From positions 62,001 through 126,000 of the forward strand of contig CAOKAC010000004.1 of the NCBI GenBank assembly GCA_948466345.1: DNA of 64,000 nucleotides. Direction: 5' to 3'. Both the position numbers and the translations under genes were made by a program. Under the pieces are notes generated by a model. The model searched no databases. It had not been told where the DNA came from and saw nothing but the letters and a program-made list of their open reading frames with translations. Each line of letters begins with the position of its first letter. Within the stretch, counting starts at the first letter, position 1. The stretch is from an uncultured Clostridia bacterium (GTDB taxonomy: Bacteria; Bacillota; Clostridia; Oscillospirales; CAG-272). Positions 33,565-43,066 of the stretch are shown piece after piece.

Positions 33565-36342
33565 TTATCGATTGCGGATTGCGTCAATAGGCCGCTTGGA
33601 AGCAATCCGTTTTACAGGCAGATAACTTGCCGCCGCTGCTACAACCAGACTCACTGCCAATAGGAGCAGCAGCTGACGGGGACCGAAGTTCAAAATGGTG
33701 ATGAGGATTCCCGCCTCGTGACGGATTACATAGTTGATAATCATCGTAGCGGCAAAAACGCCAATGGAGGAGAGGACAAAGTTGATCATTGCGATGATAA
33801 AGCTTTCTGCAAAGAAAATTCGGAATACGTCGTTGCCCCGAGAGCCAATGGCCCGCAGGATGCCGATTTCCTGTTTCTTATAAGAAATACTGGTGCTGAT
33901 AAAGTTGGCAAGCATCAGCGCTGCGAACAGAGCAAAGCCGAGACCGATGTACAGGAACACGTCTGCCAGCGTGTGCAGGATATTGTTTACTGTATCCAGT
34001 TCATAGGTGACAGAGTTTTTCAATTCAAACCGTTCCGTTTGGCTTTCGTCTCCGTAGCAGTAGTCTACTACTTTGCTGATATCTTCTTTGTCTTCCGGCA
34101 TCTCTCCTACGGCAAACGCATAAACTGCATCTTTGCCGTCTGTAAAGGTGTTAAACTCCCTGTCGGATACCACCGTTGTAAAGGACATGTCTGCGTTGCT
34201 GTCATCAATTTCCAGAATGCCGACAACTTTATACCCTTCTTCCTGCTCAGATTCAAAATTTCCAAAGGTGCTGAATTCTCTGCTGAACGAGGCTGTTTTC
34301 AGCGTTTGAATCAAATGCTCCGAAACGCTGTTATCATTTTGCATACTGTCGCTGGATATGATTTCATCGCCGTTGTAGTTGTGCAGAACTTTGGAAGTGA
34401 TGATGATTTCGTTATCCGCAAGTTCTGTTTTTTCTCCGTCAATCCAGGTGATATTTTGATCCTGCACCAGATCCAAAGTAGTTAGATTGGAAGGATCGAT
34501 GACCATTTCGTTTCCATTCCCTTGATTATCAAAGTAATAGAGCCAGCCGTTGCTGATTTCGTAGACGGGAGCGCGGTTTTCCAATAGAGTATCCATGTGG
34601 CCCTCGCCAATCATAGCAAGGCCTGCCAGACTATACTGGGAGGCAATAGAAAACTCATTCATAAGCGCATAGTCGATTATTTGATCCGCTGCGCTGACGT
34701 TCTGTCTTTTTTCTGTAAGGTATTTGTATCTGTCCAAATCCAGTCCGGTATCAACCACGCCAGTTATTATATACTTTGTATCGCCAAATTGCAAGGTTTT
34801 TCCGATCATATCGTCATAATATTGAATTTGTTCGTAGGTAAACTGAACCGTATCATTGTCTCCGATGGAATATGTCCCGTCGGAATACTTTGCCTGTCGG
34901 AAGGTTTGGAAGACATAGGTGCTGATAGCAATTTCGTTTTTACTGCCGTCCGGCAGGGTGCCTGCTACTAAACTGGCATGCATACGCGCAAGACTTTCTT
35001 CTGTAACTTCCACAAAGCCGGTGAAGTCGCAGGTATATATTTGCGCCTCTGTCTCTGTTAAAGATACTTCCGGATCAATATGGGAATCGAAGGAGAGAGG
35101 GGTATTTATGGGGACGTAGACACCGGACATGGCAATGCCTGTATCTTTGACAAACGTGTCAATATGATCCTGCGCCAGCAGGTAGCCATAGCTTTTCCAG
35201 TATTCGTTCATACCGCTGCCGAGCTTGCGGGAACGGACGATAGAGGCATATTTGACTTCCGAATCATAAATAGAATTTGTACAGGTTTTCACATGATTGT
35301 ATGCGCCAAAGGTGTCTGCTAGTCCAAAGAGGCCAAAAGCAATGCAGGAAAGAAGAATCGTTACCACCAGCCGAATTTTTTTATGGGTCAGGCCGCTGGA
35401 GCCGATTTTAAAAGCATTTTTCATCGGCAGCTTAGATTTAATCAGGTGGAAGGATTCGCCGCCGGCGGTCTTGATTTTAGCGGTATCCGTTGGGGCAAAT
35501 TTTTTACCGGCCTTTTTTCTGCCGACCCGGACGGTTGCTTCCTTTTGCAAATCTTCAATATATGCATTGATGGCTGCTCGGTCCTCTTCTGTAAGGTGGT
35601 ACCCTACCGGTACTTGTATTTCCTGTCCATCGTAGGTAAGCGCAGAGGCTTCTTCAACAGGAGAAGAGGTGTCCACCTCCATATCGCTGATTACCCGGCC
35701 GTCCGCCAATTCGATGATACGGTCCGCATAATTTTCTGCAAACTCTCTGTCGTGGGATACAATAATGACCAGCTTTTTCTTGGACAACTTTTTCAGCGTT
35801 TCCAGAACCTGCCGTCCAGTATTGGAATCCAGCGCTCCGGTAGGTTCATCCGCCATAATAATTTCCGGTTTTTTCACCAGTGCCCGCGCAATTGCAACAC
35901 GTTGTTTTTGTCCGCCGGACAGTTCATTGGGCTTACGGTTTCCGAATCCCTCCAGATCAACCTCCCGTAGAATTTGGGTGATTTCTTCATCGCTGGCTTT
36001 TCGATTCTGCAGTTCGATGGCCAGCGCAATATTGGCGCCTACAGAAAATTCTTCCAGCACATTATACTCCTGGAAAATAAACCCTACATATGTATTACGA
36101 TAGGAGTCAAAGTGCTTTTGCTTGAAATCTTTGGAGGAAACGCCCTTGATAATAATTTCACCGTTGTCATATCTGTCCAAACCGCCAAGCAGGTTGAGCA
36201 AAGTCGATTTGCCGCTGCCGGATTTTCCCAGCAGGAAAATCATTCCTTTATCGGGAAAACGCAGGGATATTTTATCCAGTGCTGTGACGGGTACGCCTTT
36301 TTTGGGCTTGTAGATTTTACATAAGTTTTTTGTTTCGAGCAT
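33565..36342 (-). CDS. MacB/FtsX-type ABC exporter (ATPase fused to permease)
   Basis: 925 residues. The ATPase at 1-225 has Walker A GKSGSGKST, signature LSGGQKQRV, Walker B IIMADEP and VSHDREF. The first membrane segment is near 325, then a large extracytoplasmic domain of about 450 residues, then the three-helix FtsX domain at the C-terminus (KQEIGILRAIGSRGNDVFRIF). It resembles the exporter at the left edge. Such proteins remove antimicrobial peptides or signal their presence, and D-alanylation genes follow directly, so a cell-envelope defence operon is a reasonable inference. The promoter is overlapped by a long inverted repeat. No cognate regulator or two-component system is adjacent. 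Confidence 0.9.
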   Translation of the reverse strand: MLETKNLCKIYKPKKGVPVTALDKISLRFPDKGMIFLLGKSGSGKSTLLNLLGGLDRYDNGEIIIKGVSSKDFKQKHFDSYRNTYVGFIFQEYNVLEEFSVGANIALAIELQNRKASDEEITQILREVDLEGFGNRKPNELSGGQKQRVAIARALVKKPEIIMADEPTGALDSNTGRQVLETLKKLSKKKLVIIVSHDREFAENYADRIIELADGRVISDMEVDTSSPVEEASALTYDGQEIQVPVGYHLTEEDRAAINAYIEDLQKEATVRVGRKKAGKKFAPTDTAKIKTAGGESFHLIKSKLPMKNAFKIGSSGLTHKKIRLVVTILLSCIAFGLFGLADTFGAYNHVKTCTNSIYDSEVKYASIVRSRKLGSGMNEYWKSYGYLLAQDHIDTFVKDTGIAMSGVYVPINTPLSFDSHIDPEVSLTETEAQIYTCDFTGFVEVTEESLARMHASLVAGTLPDGSKNEIAISTYVFQTFRQAKYSDGTYSIGDNDTVQFTYEQIQYYDDMIGKTLQFGDTKYIITGVVDTGLDLDRYKYLTEKRQNVSAADQIIDYALMNEFSIASQYSLAGLAMIGEGHMDTLLENRAPVYEISNGWLYYFDNQGNGNEMVIDPSNLTTLDLVQDQNITWIDGEKTELADNEIIITSKVLHNYNGDEIISSDSMQNDNSVSEHLIQTLKTASFSREFSTFGNFESEQEEGYKVVGILEIDDSNADMSFTTVVSDREFNTFTDGKDAVYAFAVGEMPEDKEDISKVVDYCYGDESQTERFELKNSVTYELDTVNNILHTLADVFLYIGLGFALFAALMLANFISTSISYKKQEIGILRAIGSRGNDVFRIFFAESFIIAMINFVLSSIGVFAATMIINYVIRHEAGILITILNFGPRQLLLLLAVSLVVAAAASYLPVKRIASKRPIDAIRNR

Positions 36343-36373
36343 GGGAAGTCCTTTCTGTTGTGTTTGTAATGTG

Positions 36374-36412
36374 TATACTAACTGTACTATTTAAAATAGC
36401 ACAGTTAGTATA
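36374..36412 (-). promoter_or_regulatory. 39-base operator-like inverted repeat at the ABC-dlt promoter
   Basis: Two 19-base arms (36374-36392 and 36394-36412) around a central A, with one mismatch (36386/36400). Each half contains ACTAACTGT/ACAGTTAGT and CTATTT/AAATAG. One arm covers the -10 element and the other lies over the transcription start, so a bound dimer would block RNA polymerase. Confidence 0.75.
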
Positions 36413-36435
36413 ACACCTCTTTGACAGGTTGTCAA
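36407..36435 (-). promoter_or_regulatory. promoter of the ABC-dlt operon
   Basis: Minus strand: TTGACA (36430-36435), 17 bases, TATACT (36407-36412). Confidence 0.8.
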
Positions 36436-36602
36436 TAGTTTCTTTTACTCTTTGTTTACCCGTAACACTATCATACGCAAAGGGAGTTTAAGGTTCAATA
36501 TGACAAAAGTTTAAGATTTTTTTAACTTTTGCAGAAAGATGTAAAAATAGTAAATGGATTGCACAAAAGGATTTCTTTCCCTTTTGAACTTTTCATACAT
36601 TA

Positions 36603-36631
36603 TTGACAAAGTATATGGAATATGGTAATAT
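36603..36631 (+). promoter_or_regulatory. promoter of the dockerin-bearing GH123-like gene
   Basis: TTGACA (36603-36608), 17 bases, TAATAT (36626-36631). Confidence 0.7.
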
Positions 36632-36694
36632 TATTTCATAAGCAAACGCGGTGTTTTTGCGGATTTGCGAGATTATTTTTAGGAGGAGACAATT

Positions 36695-39637
36695 GTGAAA
36701 AAGTTATTGTTGTCGTGTTTGACGACAGTACTTGCTGTGACGCTGTGTATCGGCACGTTTACAGGGGGCGTGTACGGCGTGGACGACCCGGCCGATACAT
36801 ATGAAAAACAGCAGGCGGAGCATGAAGATCCGAGCTTGTCGCTGTGGTTTGAACATTCCTTTAAAAAAGTAATGACCAGCGACATCACACCTTCCGACAT
36901 GGATACATATTCTGTGTACATGGCGAAAAATGAAATTGAAAACGCTCAGTTTGTCCTGTATTCTGCGCAGCAGAAAGATAACATGACTGCTGAAATTACA
37001 GCGTTTACAAACGAGAAGGGCGATACGCTTGCGGCAGAACTGTACTACCAGATGTACGTAACAGTGGATGATTTGGATGTAATGAGCGTTTTGGGCGCTA
37101 CCAGTGCAGAGGACTCTATCATTCGGGAAGGCGAACAGCCGGATCCGATTGCACCTCTGAGCGCAATCGGCGCTTTCCAGTTGAATGCAGGAAAAAGCCA
37201 GGCATTCTACATTCGTTTGAAAAGCACGCCTACTACTCCCAGCGGATGGTATACAGCCACACTGAACATCCGTAACGCACAGGGACAGCAGGTAAAAACG
37301 GCGCAGGTATTTGCATATGTATGGGATTTTGCGCTGTCTGAAAAAACTGCCTTGGATACTTCCATTTATATGGCAAACGATACCAGCTATGGTGGAACTT
37401 ATAAGGCATTTTACGATTATCTGTTGGAAAACAGAATCACTGCAATGGACATTCCTGACGGTTTGACTCCCGGCAACCCTTATCTTACGAATGAGAGAGT
37501 AGGATCCATTCGTGTGACATCGAATGGCGGTGGCTGGAAGAATTTATATATGGACCGCAACGTAGCGGACTATGTAAAATATGGTGATATTTATGAAGAA
37601 TTATCCAAGACAAACGAGTGGGAACTGATCAAGGATAAATTCTATTTCTATACCACCGACGAGCCTATGTCCAAGGAACAGCAGACTGCAATTGGTAATC
37701 CGAGCGGCGCTACTATAGACGATGTTAAGACGCGTGCTAAAGCGATTGCAAAATATTGGGATGACGCGAGAACCGTTGTGCCGTATCATGAAAACCATCC
37801 GTATCCCTATTACTATTACGATGGTCCATTGAGCCTTGACAATACCGTGGGAATCCGGGACGGTGCGCAGGAGATGTTCAATACGGACAGTTCTACGGTT
37901 CTTTGCCCGCAGGTGTATGCTTTCACGCCTTCCAGCGAACTGGATAAGATAGGCTACCAAGGAAAAGGCACAGAAAAAATCCGCAATCTCAGCTGTACGA
38001 TTTCCGGAATGATTCTCAAAGGGCAGCAATACTTTAATTGGGAAAGAGTTTACGGAGATTACTACGACAGAGCACATTCCTATGTTGCAGCAGCCGAGGC
38101 AGAGGGCAATAAGAGAGAACTATGGGCGTATTCCGCTGGCTATAACAAAGGATATACCTATTGCAACCATCTGATTGAAAATACTGGTTTGCAGACAAAA
38201 ATGCTGTTCTGGCAGCTGTATCAAAACGGAGTTACCGGATATCTTTATTATGGGGCTAATAACTGGACCGAGTACAAAAATGAAAATGGAAACTTCGTTG
38301 ATGAAACTGTAACCGGTAACAGAAACGAAAATACATGGTATACCAACAAACACATTTACAACAAGGGCACAGCGAACGAACATGCCATTTACGGAAACGG
38401 TACGCTGTTCTATGGACTAACGCAGGGCTGGGTGCTGACAGAACAGTATATTGGTACTGTACGTGTAGAACAGATGCGCGATGGTATTGAAGAATATCAG
38501 ATGCTTACTATGCTGGAAGAATACAAAGGAAGCGACACGGCACAGGCTATCGTTTCTAAGGTTTCTAATAATGTTGTGGATTATTTGTCCCTGAACAGCT
38601 TCGATACCAGCGCATGGAGCAGCGATATGGATGAATACGACATTATGGCGGCTGTCCGTCTGGAGCTTGGTAATGCAGTGGAAGCTGCAGTAAAAGAAGG
38701 CGTATGTGATCATACATATGAGAATGGTACTGTAGAAAAGGAAGCAGGCTGCACCACGGTTGGCCAGATGAAGTACACCTGTACGAAATGCGGCGAGACG
38801 ACAACCGAAATAATTCCCGCTAAACATACGGAGGGATCCTGCTTTACAGAAGATGTTGTTACCCCAGTAAGCTGTGGAAAGGATGGTAAGGTTCGCTACA
38901 CCTGCAAGGACTGTGGATATGTAAAGGAAGTAACCATTACAAAATACCATGATGACGACAGCTACTATCGTTATGAAAAGAGAGACGAGAGCGTACACAA
39001 TGTATTCTGCAAGATTTGCAACACGCGCCTTTCCACAGACAACCATTTGATGCAGAAATATTACACAAATACATGTACGGAAGACGGCTACGCAGTAGAT
39101 GCCTGCAGATATTGCGACTATGAGGTACAGGGTGAAGCGCTCACTGCGAAGGGCCATTATTTGGTATCGGAAGGCGGCAGCGAGCCTACCTGCACAGAAC
39201 CTGGATATCCCGGCGGCGCTTGTATCCGCTGTGATTATGTGGAAGAGGGGGAACCCATCGAACCCTTGGGACACGCATTTGGAGAGCCGGTTATTAAAGA
39301 TCCCTCCTGTACAGTGAACGGAAGCTCCGTGAAGACTTGTTCTCGTTGTGGATTTGAAGAGAAAACCGTTCTTACTGCACCAGGCCATGATTATGACGAG
39401 AACGACAAATGCACAGTTTGTGGTCAGACTAAGCCGGATTATACCCTTGGAGATGTAGACGGTGATGGAGAAGTGACGATACGCGATATAGGATTGATTC
39501 GCCTGCATTTGGCGGATAAACTCCCTGCAGGAAGCGCATTTACGAAAGAACAGCTGGCTGCAGCCGATGCAGATGGTGACGGAGACGTTACGGTACGCGA
39601 TATAGGAATCTTGCGTATGCAATTGGCAGACAAATAA
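36695..39637 (+). CDS. secreted GH123/DUF4091-like glycosidase with Cys-rich repeats and dockerin
   Basis: 980 residues; start is GTG with GGAGGAG upstream. Signal peptide 1-28; beta-sandwich about 50-215; TIM-barrel DUF4091 region about 215-640 with FYFYTTDEP, whose Asp-Glu pair (322-323) is placed like the substrate-assisted D-E dyad of GH123 beta-N-acetylgalactosaminidases. Residues about 672-912 hold repeats of the form GCTTVGQMKYTCTKCGE...AKH, with paired CxxC. Residues 915-980 are a type I dockerin: two calcium loops, DVDGDGEVTIRD and DADGDGDVTVRD. The dockerin implies docking to a cohesin partner. No other glycosidase gene adjoins it. Confidence 0.85.
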   Translation: MKKLLLSCLTTVLAVTLCIGTFTGGVYGVDDPADTYEKQQAEHEDPSLSLWFEHSFKKVMTSDITPSDMDTYSVYMAKNEIENAQFVLYSAQQKDNMTAEITAFTNEKGDTLAAELYYQMYVTVDDLDVMSVLGATSAEDSIIREGEQPDPIAPLSAIGAFQLNAGKSQAFYIRLKSTPTTPSGWYTATLNIRNAQGQQVKTAQVFAYVWDFALSEKTALDTSIYMANDTSYGGTYKAFYDYLLENRITAMDIPDGLTPGNPYLTNERVGSIRVTSNGGGWKNLYMDRNVADYVKYGDIYEELSKTNEWELIKDKFYFYTTDEPMSKEQQTAIGNPSGATIDDVKTRAKAIAKYWDDARTVVPYHENHPYPYYYYDGPLSLDNTVGIRDGAQEMFNTDSSTVLCPQVYAFTPSSELDKIGYQGKGTEKIRNLSCTISGMILKGQQYFNWERVYGDYYDRAHSYVAAAEAEGNKRELWAYSAGYNKGYTYCNHLIENTGLQTKMLFWQLYQNGVTGYLYYGANNWTEYKNENGNFVDETVTGNRNENTWYTNKHIYNKGTANEHAIYGNGTLFYGLTQGWVLTEQYIGTVRVEQMRDGIEEYQMLTMLEEYKGSDTAQAIVSKVSNNVVDYLSLNSFDTSAWSSDMDEYDIMAAVRLELGNAVEAAVKEGVCDHTYENGTVEKEAGCTTVGQMKYTCTKCGETTTEIIPAKHTEGSCFTEDVVTPVSCGKDGKVRYTCKDCGYVKEVTITKYHDDDSYYRYEKRDESVHNVFCKICNTRLSTDNHLMQKYYTNTCTEDGYAVDACRYCDYEVQGEALTAKGHYLVSEGGSEPTCTEPGYPGGACIRCDYVEEGEPIEPLGHAFGEPVIKDPSCTVNGSSVKTCSRCGFEEKTVLTAPGHDYDENDKCTVCGQTKPDYTLGDVDGDGEVTIRDIGLIRLHLADKLPAGSAFTKEQLAAADADGDGDVTVRDIGILRMQLADK

Positions 39638-39654
39638 AAAATGAAAAACTTGAT

Positions 39655-39687
39655 AAAAGAGGGAGCGCATATGCGCTCCCTCTTTTT
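39655..39687 (+). terminator. bidirectional terminator
   Basis: AAAAGAGGGAGCGCAT followed directly by ATGCGCTCCCTCTTTT, then T; a perfect 32-base palindrome. It serves the GH123-like gene and the convergent DUF4340 operon. Confidence 0.9.
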
Positions 39688-39697
39688 ACGTATTTTT

Positions 39698-40708
39698 TTA
39701 GGCGTTCGTATCAGAAGTGTCAGCAGGCGGCGTATATACCAAATAGTTAAAAATCGCATCTATTGTATCCGCGTCTGCGGTATAAACAACAGACGACCCT
39801 TCCGGGGAATAGAAATATCCGTACTTTGTTTCTTCCTCTGTGTCATTGGATTTTTGCGCATCGTCGGCATCTTCCACCCGTTCAAATTTATTTCCGATAA
39901 ATACCGTATAAGTGTTGCTTTCCCCATCGTTTGCTGCATATGTCACTGTAATACGGTCTCCCTTTTCATGAATGCCGTATAGCTCTTGCATTTCTTTCGG
40001 ATCTGCATAGTAGTCTTCCCAGGCACTCAGATTCAATTTGTCTACATGGGCAAACAGCGTTTCAATACCGCCGCCATCCGTAATTTCTTTCGTGGATCCA
40101 GCGGCGGTTTCCAAAAGAATAGATGCAACGTCTCCTTTTTCTACGCCGTGCTCTGTAAGCACATAGGATTCGGCCTGATATAAAGAATGCAGCGGTGTAT
40201 CAAAAGACGCTGATAGAGAGGCTTCTACCATATAAATTGAGTTGTCACCGGATATGGTAAAGTATTGATATCCGTTAAAGCTGTTGGTATCTCCAAAGGT
40301 ATATGTGTATACGGAGCCGTCTGTAAATGTGACTTCTACTATGCATGCAGGAGTGTTCAGCCCGTAGGTTTCGACTCCTGCGTCGGCTGTATCCACCTGC
40401 AGCTTGGCTTCAATGGAGCTAGCCGCCGTGGCCATATCCTGCAGGGGCTTCTGCTGGAGAGGGAAGTGACTGTCTAAAGCGTATTCCCATACATCGTTTT
40501 CATAGACAAAGGATAGGTCGTCTTCTCCGTTACGATACCGCAGTGAAGTAACGGTTTCCTTTGTTTTATCCAACAGGGGGATAGAGGGCGCATCTGCTTC
40601 TTTTTCGACAGAATTGTAGTGCTTCAGAATTAGATATCCTGCGATTAGCCCGCCTAGAACAAACAGCAAAATTACAAGCGCTAAAATGCTTTTTCCAGTT
40701 TTTTTCAT
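39698..40708 (-). CDS. DUF4340 membrane-anchored protein
   Basis: 336 residues with one N-terminal membrane segment (about 7-27) and an exported beta-rich domain containing the tandem repeats of DUF4340 (VTSLRYRNGEDDLSFVYENDVWEY; TYTFGDTNSFNGYQYF). DUF4340 proteins accompany GldG-like ABC systems. The role may be a periplasm-side accessory of the transporter encoded just upstream. Last gene of its operon, before a shared terminator. Confidence 0.85.
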   Translation of the reverse strand: MKKTGKSILALVILLFVLGGLIAGYLILKHYNSVEKEADAPSIPLLDKTKETVTSLRYRNGEDDLSFVYENDVWEYALDSHFPLQQKPLQDMATAASSIEAKLQVDTADAGVETYGLNTPACIVEVTFTDGSVYTYTFGDTNSFNGYQYFTISGDNSIYMVEASLSASFDTPLHSLYQAESYVLTEHGVEKGDVASILLETAAGSTKEITDGGGIETLFAHVDKLNLSAWEDYYADPKEMQELYGIHEKGDRITVTYAANDGESNTYTVFIGNKFERVEDADDAQKSNDTEEETKYGYFYSPEGSSVVYTADADTIDAIFNYLVYTPPADTSDTNA

Positions 40709-40721
40709 AGCTTGCCTCCGC

Positions 40722-42182
40722 TTATCTTCTTCGACGCAGGAACCAGACTACAAAGCCGGTGATCAGAAAAATCAAAGGAACAGCGACGACCATCACGATA
40801 AACCAGGTGGTAATATCTCCTTGAGAAACGTCCAGCGTGGATGTTGGAACCGCTTTGCCCACAATGGATACAGCGTTTGGTTTTTCCCCGGCTTGCTGCA
40901 GCACGGCTGCCAGTATTTGACTGTTTGCCTGTATGAAATTATCGCTGAAAAGGTAGGGGGAACTGAACCAAATCAGCTTTCCGCCTTCTTTCAGGGTTGC
41001 TTCCCACGCCAGAGTAAAGGATGCAGTTGTCTTATCTTCTTTTTCCGCCTCTGCGGACAGATATGCCATATTAGATGTAGTCATCAAAGGCACTGCCGTT
41101 ACATTTTCAGATTCTGTATTCGTAATTGGATGGGCGTTTGCCATATAGGTGGAGATGTTTGTGCTGGGAAGGTTGGCTCCCAGTCCTTGCTCAGCAAGGG
41201 TGGGAATAATGATGTTGGAAGATTGGTAATACTTTGTGTTATCTCCTTCAAAAACCACATCGGCGGTGGCGGTAAGACCCATATATTCCGCAAGGGATGC
41301 TATATTCGGTACAGTGTCGGTGGTGCAAAACTGGAAAAATGTTGTCAGGAGAATGTTGCCGCCTGCATTCAAATACGTTTTGAGCATGGTCAGTTCTTCC
41401 TCAGTAATATCTTTTTGCGGCACATTGATAATGATGGCGGCGGCATCCTCCGGCACGCCTTGCGTTTCTCCTGCAAGGAGGGTCAGATCTCGCATTTCCA
41501 CATTTTCGTCGGCTACAGCAGCGGAAAATGTCTCAGTAAGCTGCAATTCCCCGTGACCGCCTACTACATATAGAATAGGGAGTTCTTCTGTTGTTACATA
41601 GTCGAGTGCGCGGGTCAGTTCGTTTTCGCCAAAGAAATATTCTTCAGCGCTCAGATGCTGGCCTTGGTAAGCAAACATTTGATAGTAGTATTCGTATTCA
41701 CTGCGGGAGTAATAGTTCATATCGTCTCCTGGCAGCTTATACATATAAAGGGCGTTGCCATCGATGATGGTGCTTCTCTTGTCACTAACGGCGATAATAC
41801 TGTTTTCTGCAATTTGTTCCGCAGAAGTATATTCAGATATAAACGTAGGCTTTGCCACAGGATCGATTTCCACAACTTTAATGTGGGTGCTCATGTCTGC
41901 GTATCTCTGCAGGATTTCCTGTACTGTGACATTTGCGTTATCCGGCTGCGTGATATGGTATAGTGTAACGTCTGTTTCCAGCGCCGCGGCAATTTCCTTT
42001 GTAGTATCGCTGATGGTGAACAGCCCGTCCTTTGTAGTGTCAGGACGGATAAGCCAAGCAGGCAGACTGCCTACAAGCAGGTTGGCTGTAATGACTACAG
42101 CTAAGACAATCAGGGAAATCACAATGCTGAAGGAACCGATTTTCAGAGTGTTCTTTTTGCTTTTATTGTTTTGTTCATTCAT
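40722..42182 (-). CDS. GldG-like ABC system protein (ABC_transp_aux)
   Basis: 486 residues: N-terminal membrane segment (about 17-40), a large extracytoplasmic domain with DVTLYHITQPDNANVTVQEIL and LYVVGGHGELQL, and a C-terminal membrane segment ending FVVWFLRRRR. This is the domain of GldG and eukaryotic IFT52-like auxiliary proteins. In Bacteroidetes GldAFG serves gliding and secretion; in Clostridia the role is unknown. Confidence 0.87.
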   Translation of the reverse strand: MNEQNNKSKKNTLKIGSFSIVISLIVLAVVITANLLVGSLPAWLIRPDTTKDGLFTISDTTKEIAAALETDVTLYHITQPDNANVTVQEILQRYADMSTHIKVVEIDPVAKPTFISEYTSAEQIAENSIIAVSDKRSTIIDGNALYMYKLPGDDMNYYSRSEYEYYYQMFAYQGQHLSAEEYFFGENELTRALDYVTTEELPILYVVGGHGELQLTETFSAAVADENVEMRDLTLLAGETQGVPEDAAAIIINVPQKDITEEELTMLKTYLNAGGNILLTTFFQFCTTDTVPNIASLAEYMGLTATADVVFEGDNTKYYQSSNIIIPTLAEQGLGANLPSTNISTYMANAHPITNTESENVTAVPLMTTSNMAYLSAEAEKEDKTTASFTLAWEATLKEGGKLIWFSSPYLFSDNFIQANSQILAAVLQQAGEKPNAVSIVGKAVPTSTLDVSQGDITTWFIVMVVAVPLIFLITGFVVWFLRRRR

Positions 42183-42196
42183 TTTTCGTTCCCTCC

Positions 42197-43066
42197 TTAG
42201 TTCCAGCGCCGCTTTTCAAATGACTGTACGGTAAAGAATATAAATAAAATACATATAGACAGATACCGGAACAGGCAGGCAATATCAAAAGTTCCAAGAC
42301 CAAAATTTTCGATGGGTTGAAAAATCGCTAGTGTGCCAACCATTGTCTGAAGCAGCCCGTCAAACAGAGATGCGTTTATCAGATAGATAGCCACCGCGCC
42401 GATGATCAGTACAGCACCGCATATGCCGCCTGCTACCGCACTTTTCGTAGAAGCAAAAACAATATATGCGAGAATCAGAGAAAGTAGGATCACTGCAATA
42501 AGGGAAACCAACGCCTCGGTCGGAAGCACTGTCAGCAGCATATCGGTGAAATATAACAGCAGGATTGTGCCAATGCTGATGATTGCTGCGATTACCTGAC
42601 TTTCCGTAAGGGTGGACAAAAACATACAGATAGCAATGACGGCACAACCAAGGAGATAATATGCCAAAATGGAACCGTAGCCGATAGCCAAATTGATGGT
42701 GCCGCTGCTATAGGTCTTAGCGATTAGAGGGTAGATACAAGCTACAGCAGTGGGAATGGCAAAAACGGCGGCCATACCGAAAAATTTTCCTAAAACGATT
42801 TTTCCCGTGCCAATAGGGAGCGAATACAGCAGCTGGTCTGTTTTGTTATGCCGCTCTTCAGAAAAAGAACGCATCGTCAACAGAGGCACAGCAAGAAGAG
42901 AAAGAAACGCTGCAGAAATGATGACGACTTCAAAACTGCCTACGGCGGCATAGTAATTGACATAAACGGTGTGGAAGCCTAGAAACAGCAACACATAGGC
43001 AATAAAGATCATGCCGGTCATACCGCACATACTGGAACGAAATTCTTTTTTGAAAATAGCGTTCAT
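42197..43066 (-). CDS. ABC-2-type permease, GldF-like
   Basis: 289 residues, six hydrophobic segments, starting MNAIFKKEFRSSMCGMTG, the usual ABC-2 permease head. The SFSEERHNKTDQLLYSLPIGTGKIVLGKFFG loop is typical of GldF/NatB-like permeases. It overlaps the ATPase gene by four bases and precedes the GldG-like gene. Confidence 0.9.
   Translation of the reverse strand: MNAIFKKEFRSSMCGMTGMIFIAYVLLFLGFHTVYVNYYAAVGSFEVVIISAAFLSLLAVPLLTMRSFSEERHNKTDQLLYSLPIGTGKIVLGKFFGMAAVFAIPTAVACIYPLIAKTYSSGTINLAIGYGSILAYYLLGCAVIAICMFLSTLTESQVIAAIISIGTILLLYFTDMLLTVLPTEALVSLIAVILLSLILAYIVFASTKSAVAGGICGAVLIIGAVAIYLINASLFDGLLQTMVGTLAIFQPIENFGLGTFDIACLFRYLSICILFIFFTVQSFEKRRWN

Noticed and set aside
33718..34485. 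255-codon plus-strand frame opposite the ABC exporter
   Set aside because: Shadow of the real exporter gene, whose domains are clear on the minus strand.
38417..39670. 417-codon minus-strand frame opposite the dockerin protein gene
   Set aside because: Antisense shadow created by codon bias of a long Cys/Tyr-rich gene; no ribosome site.
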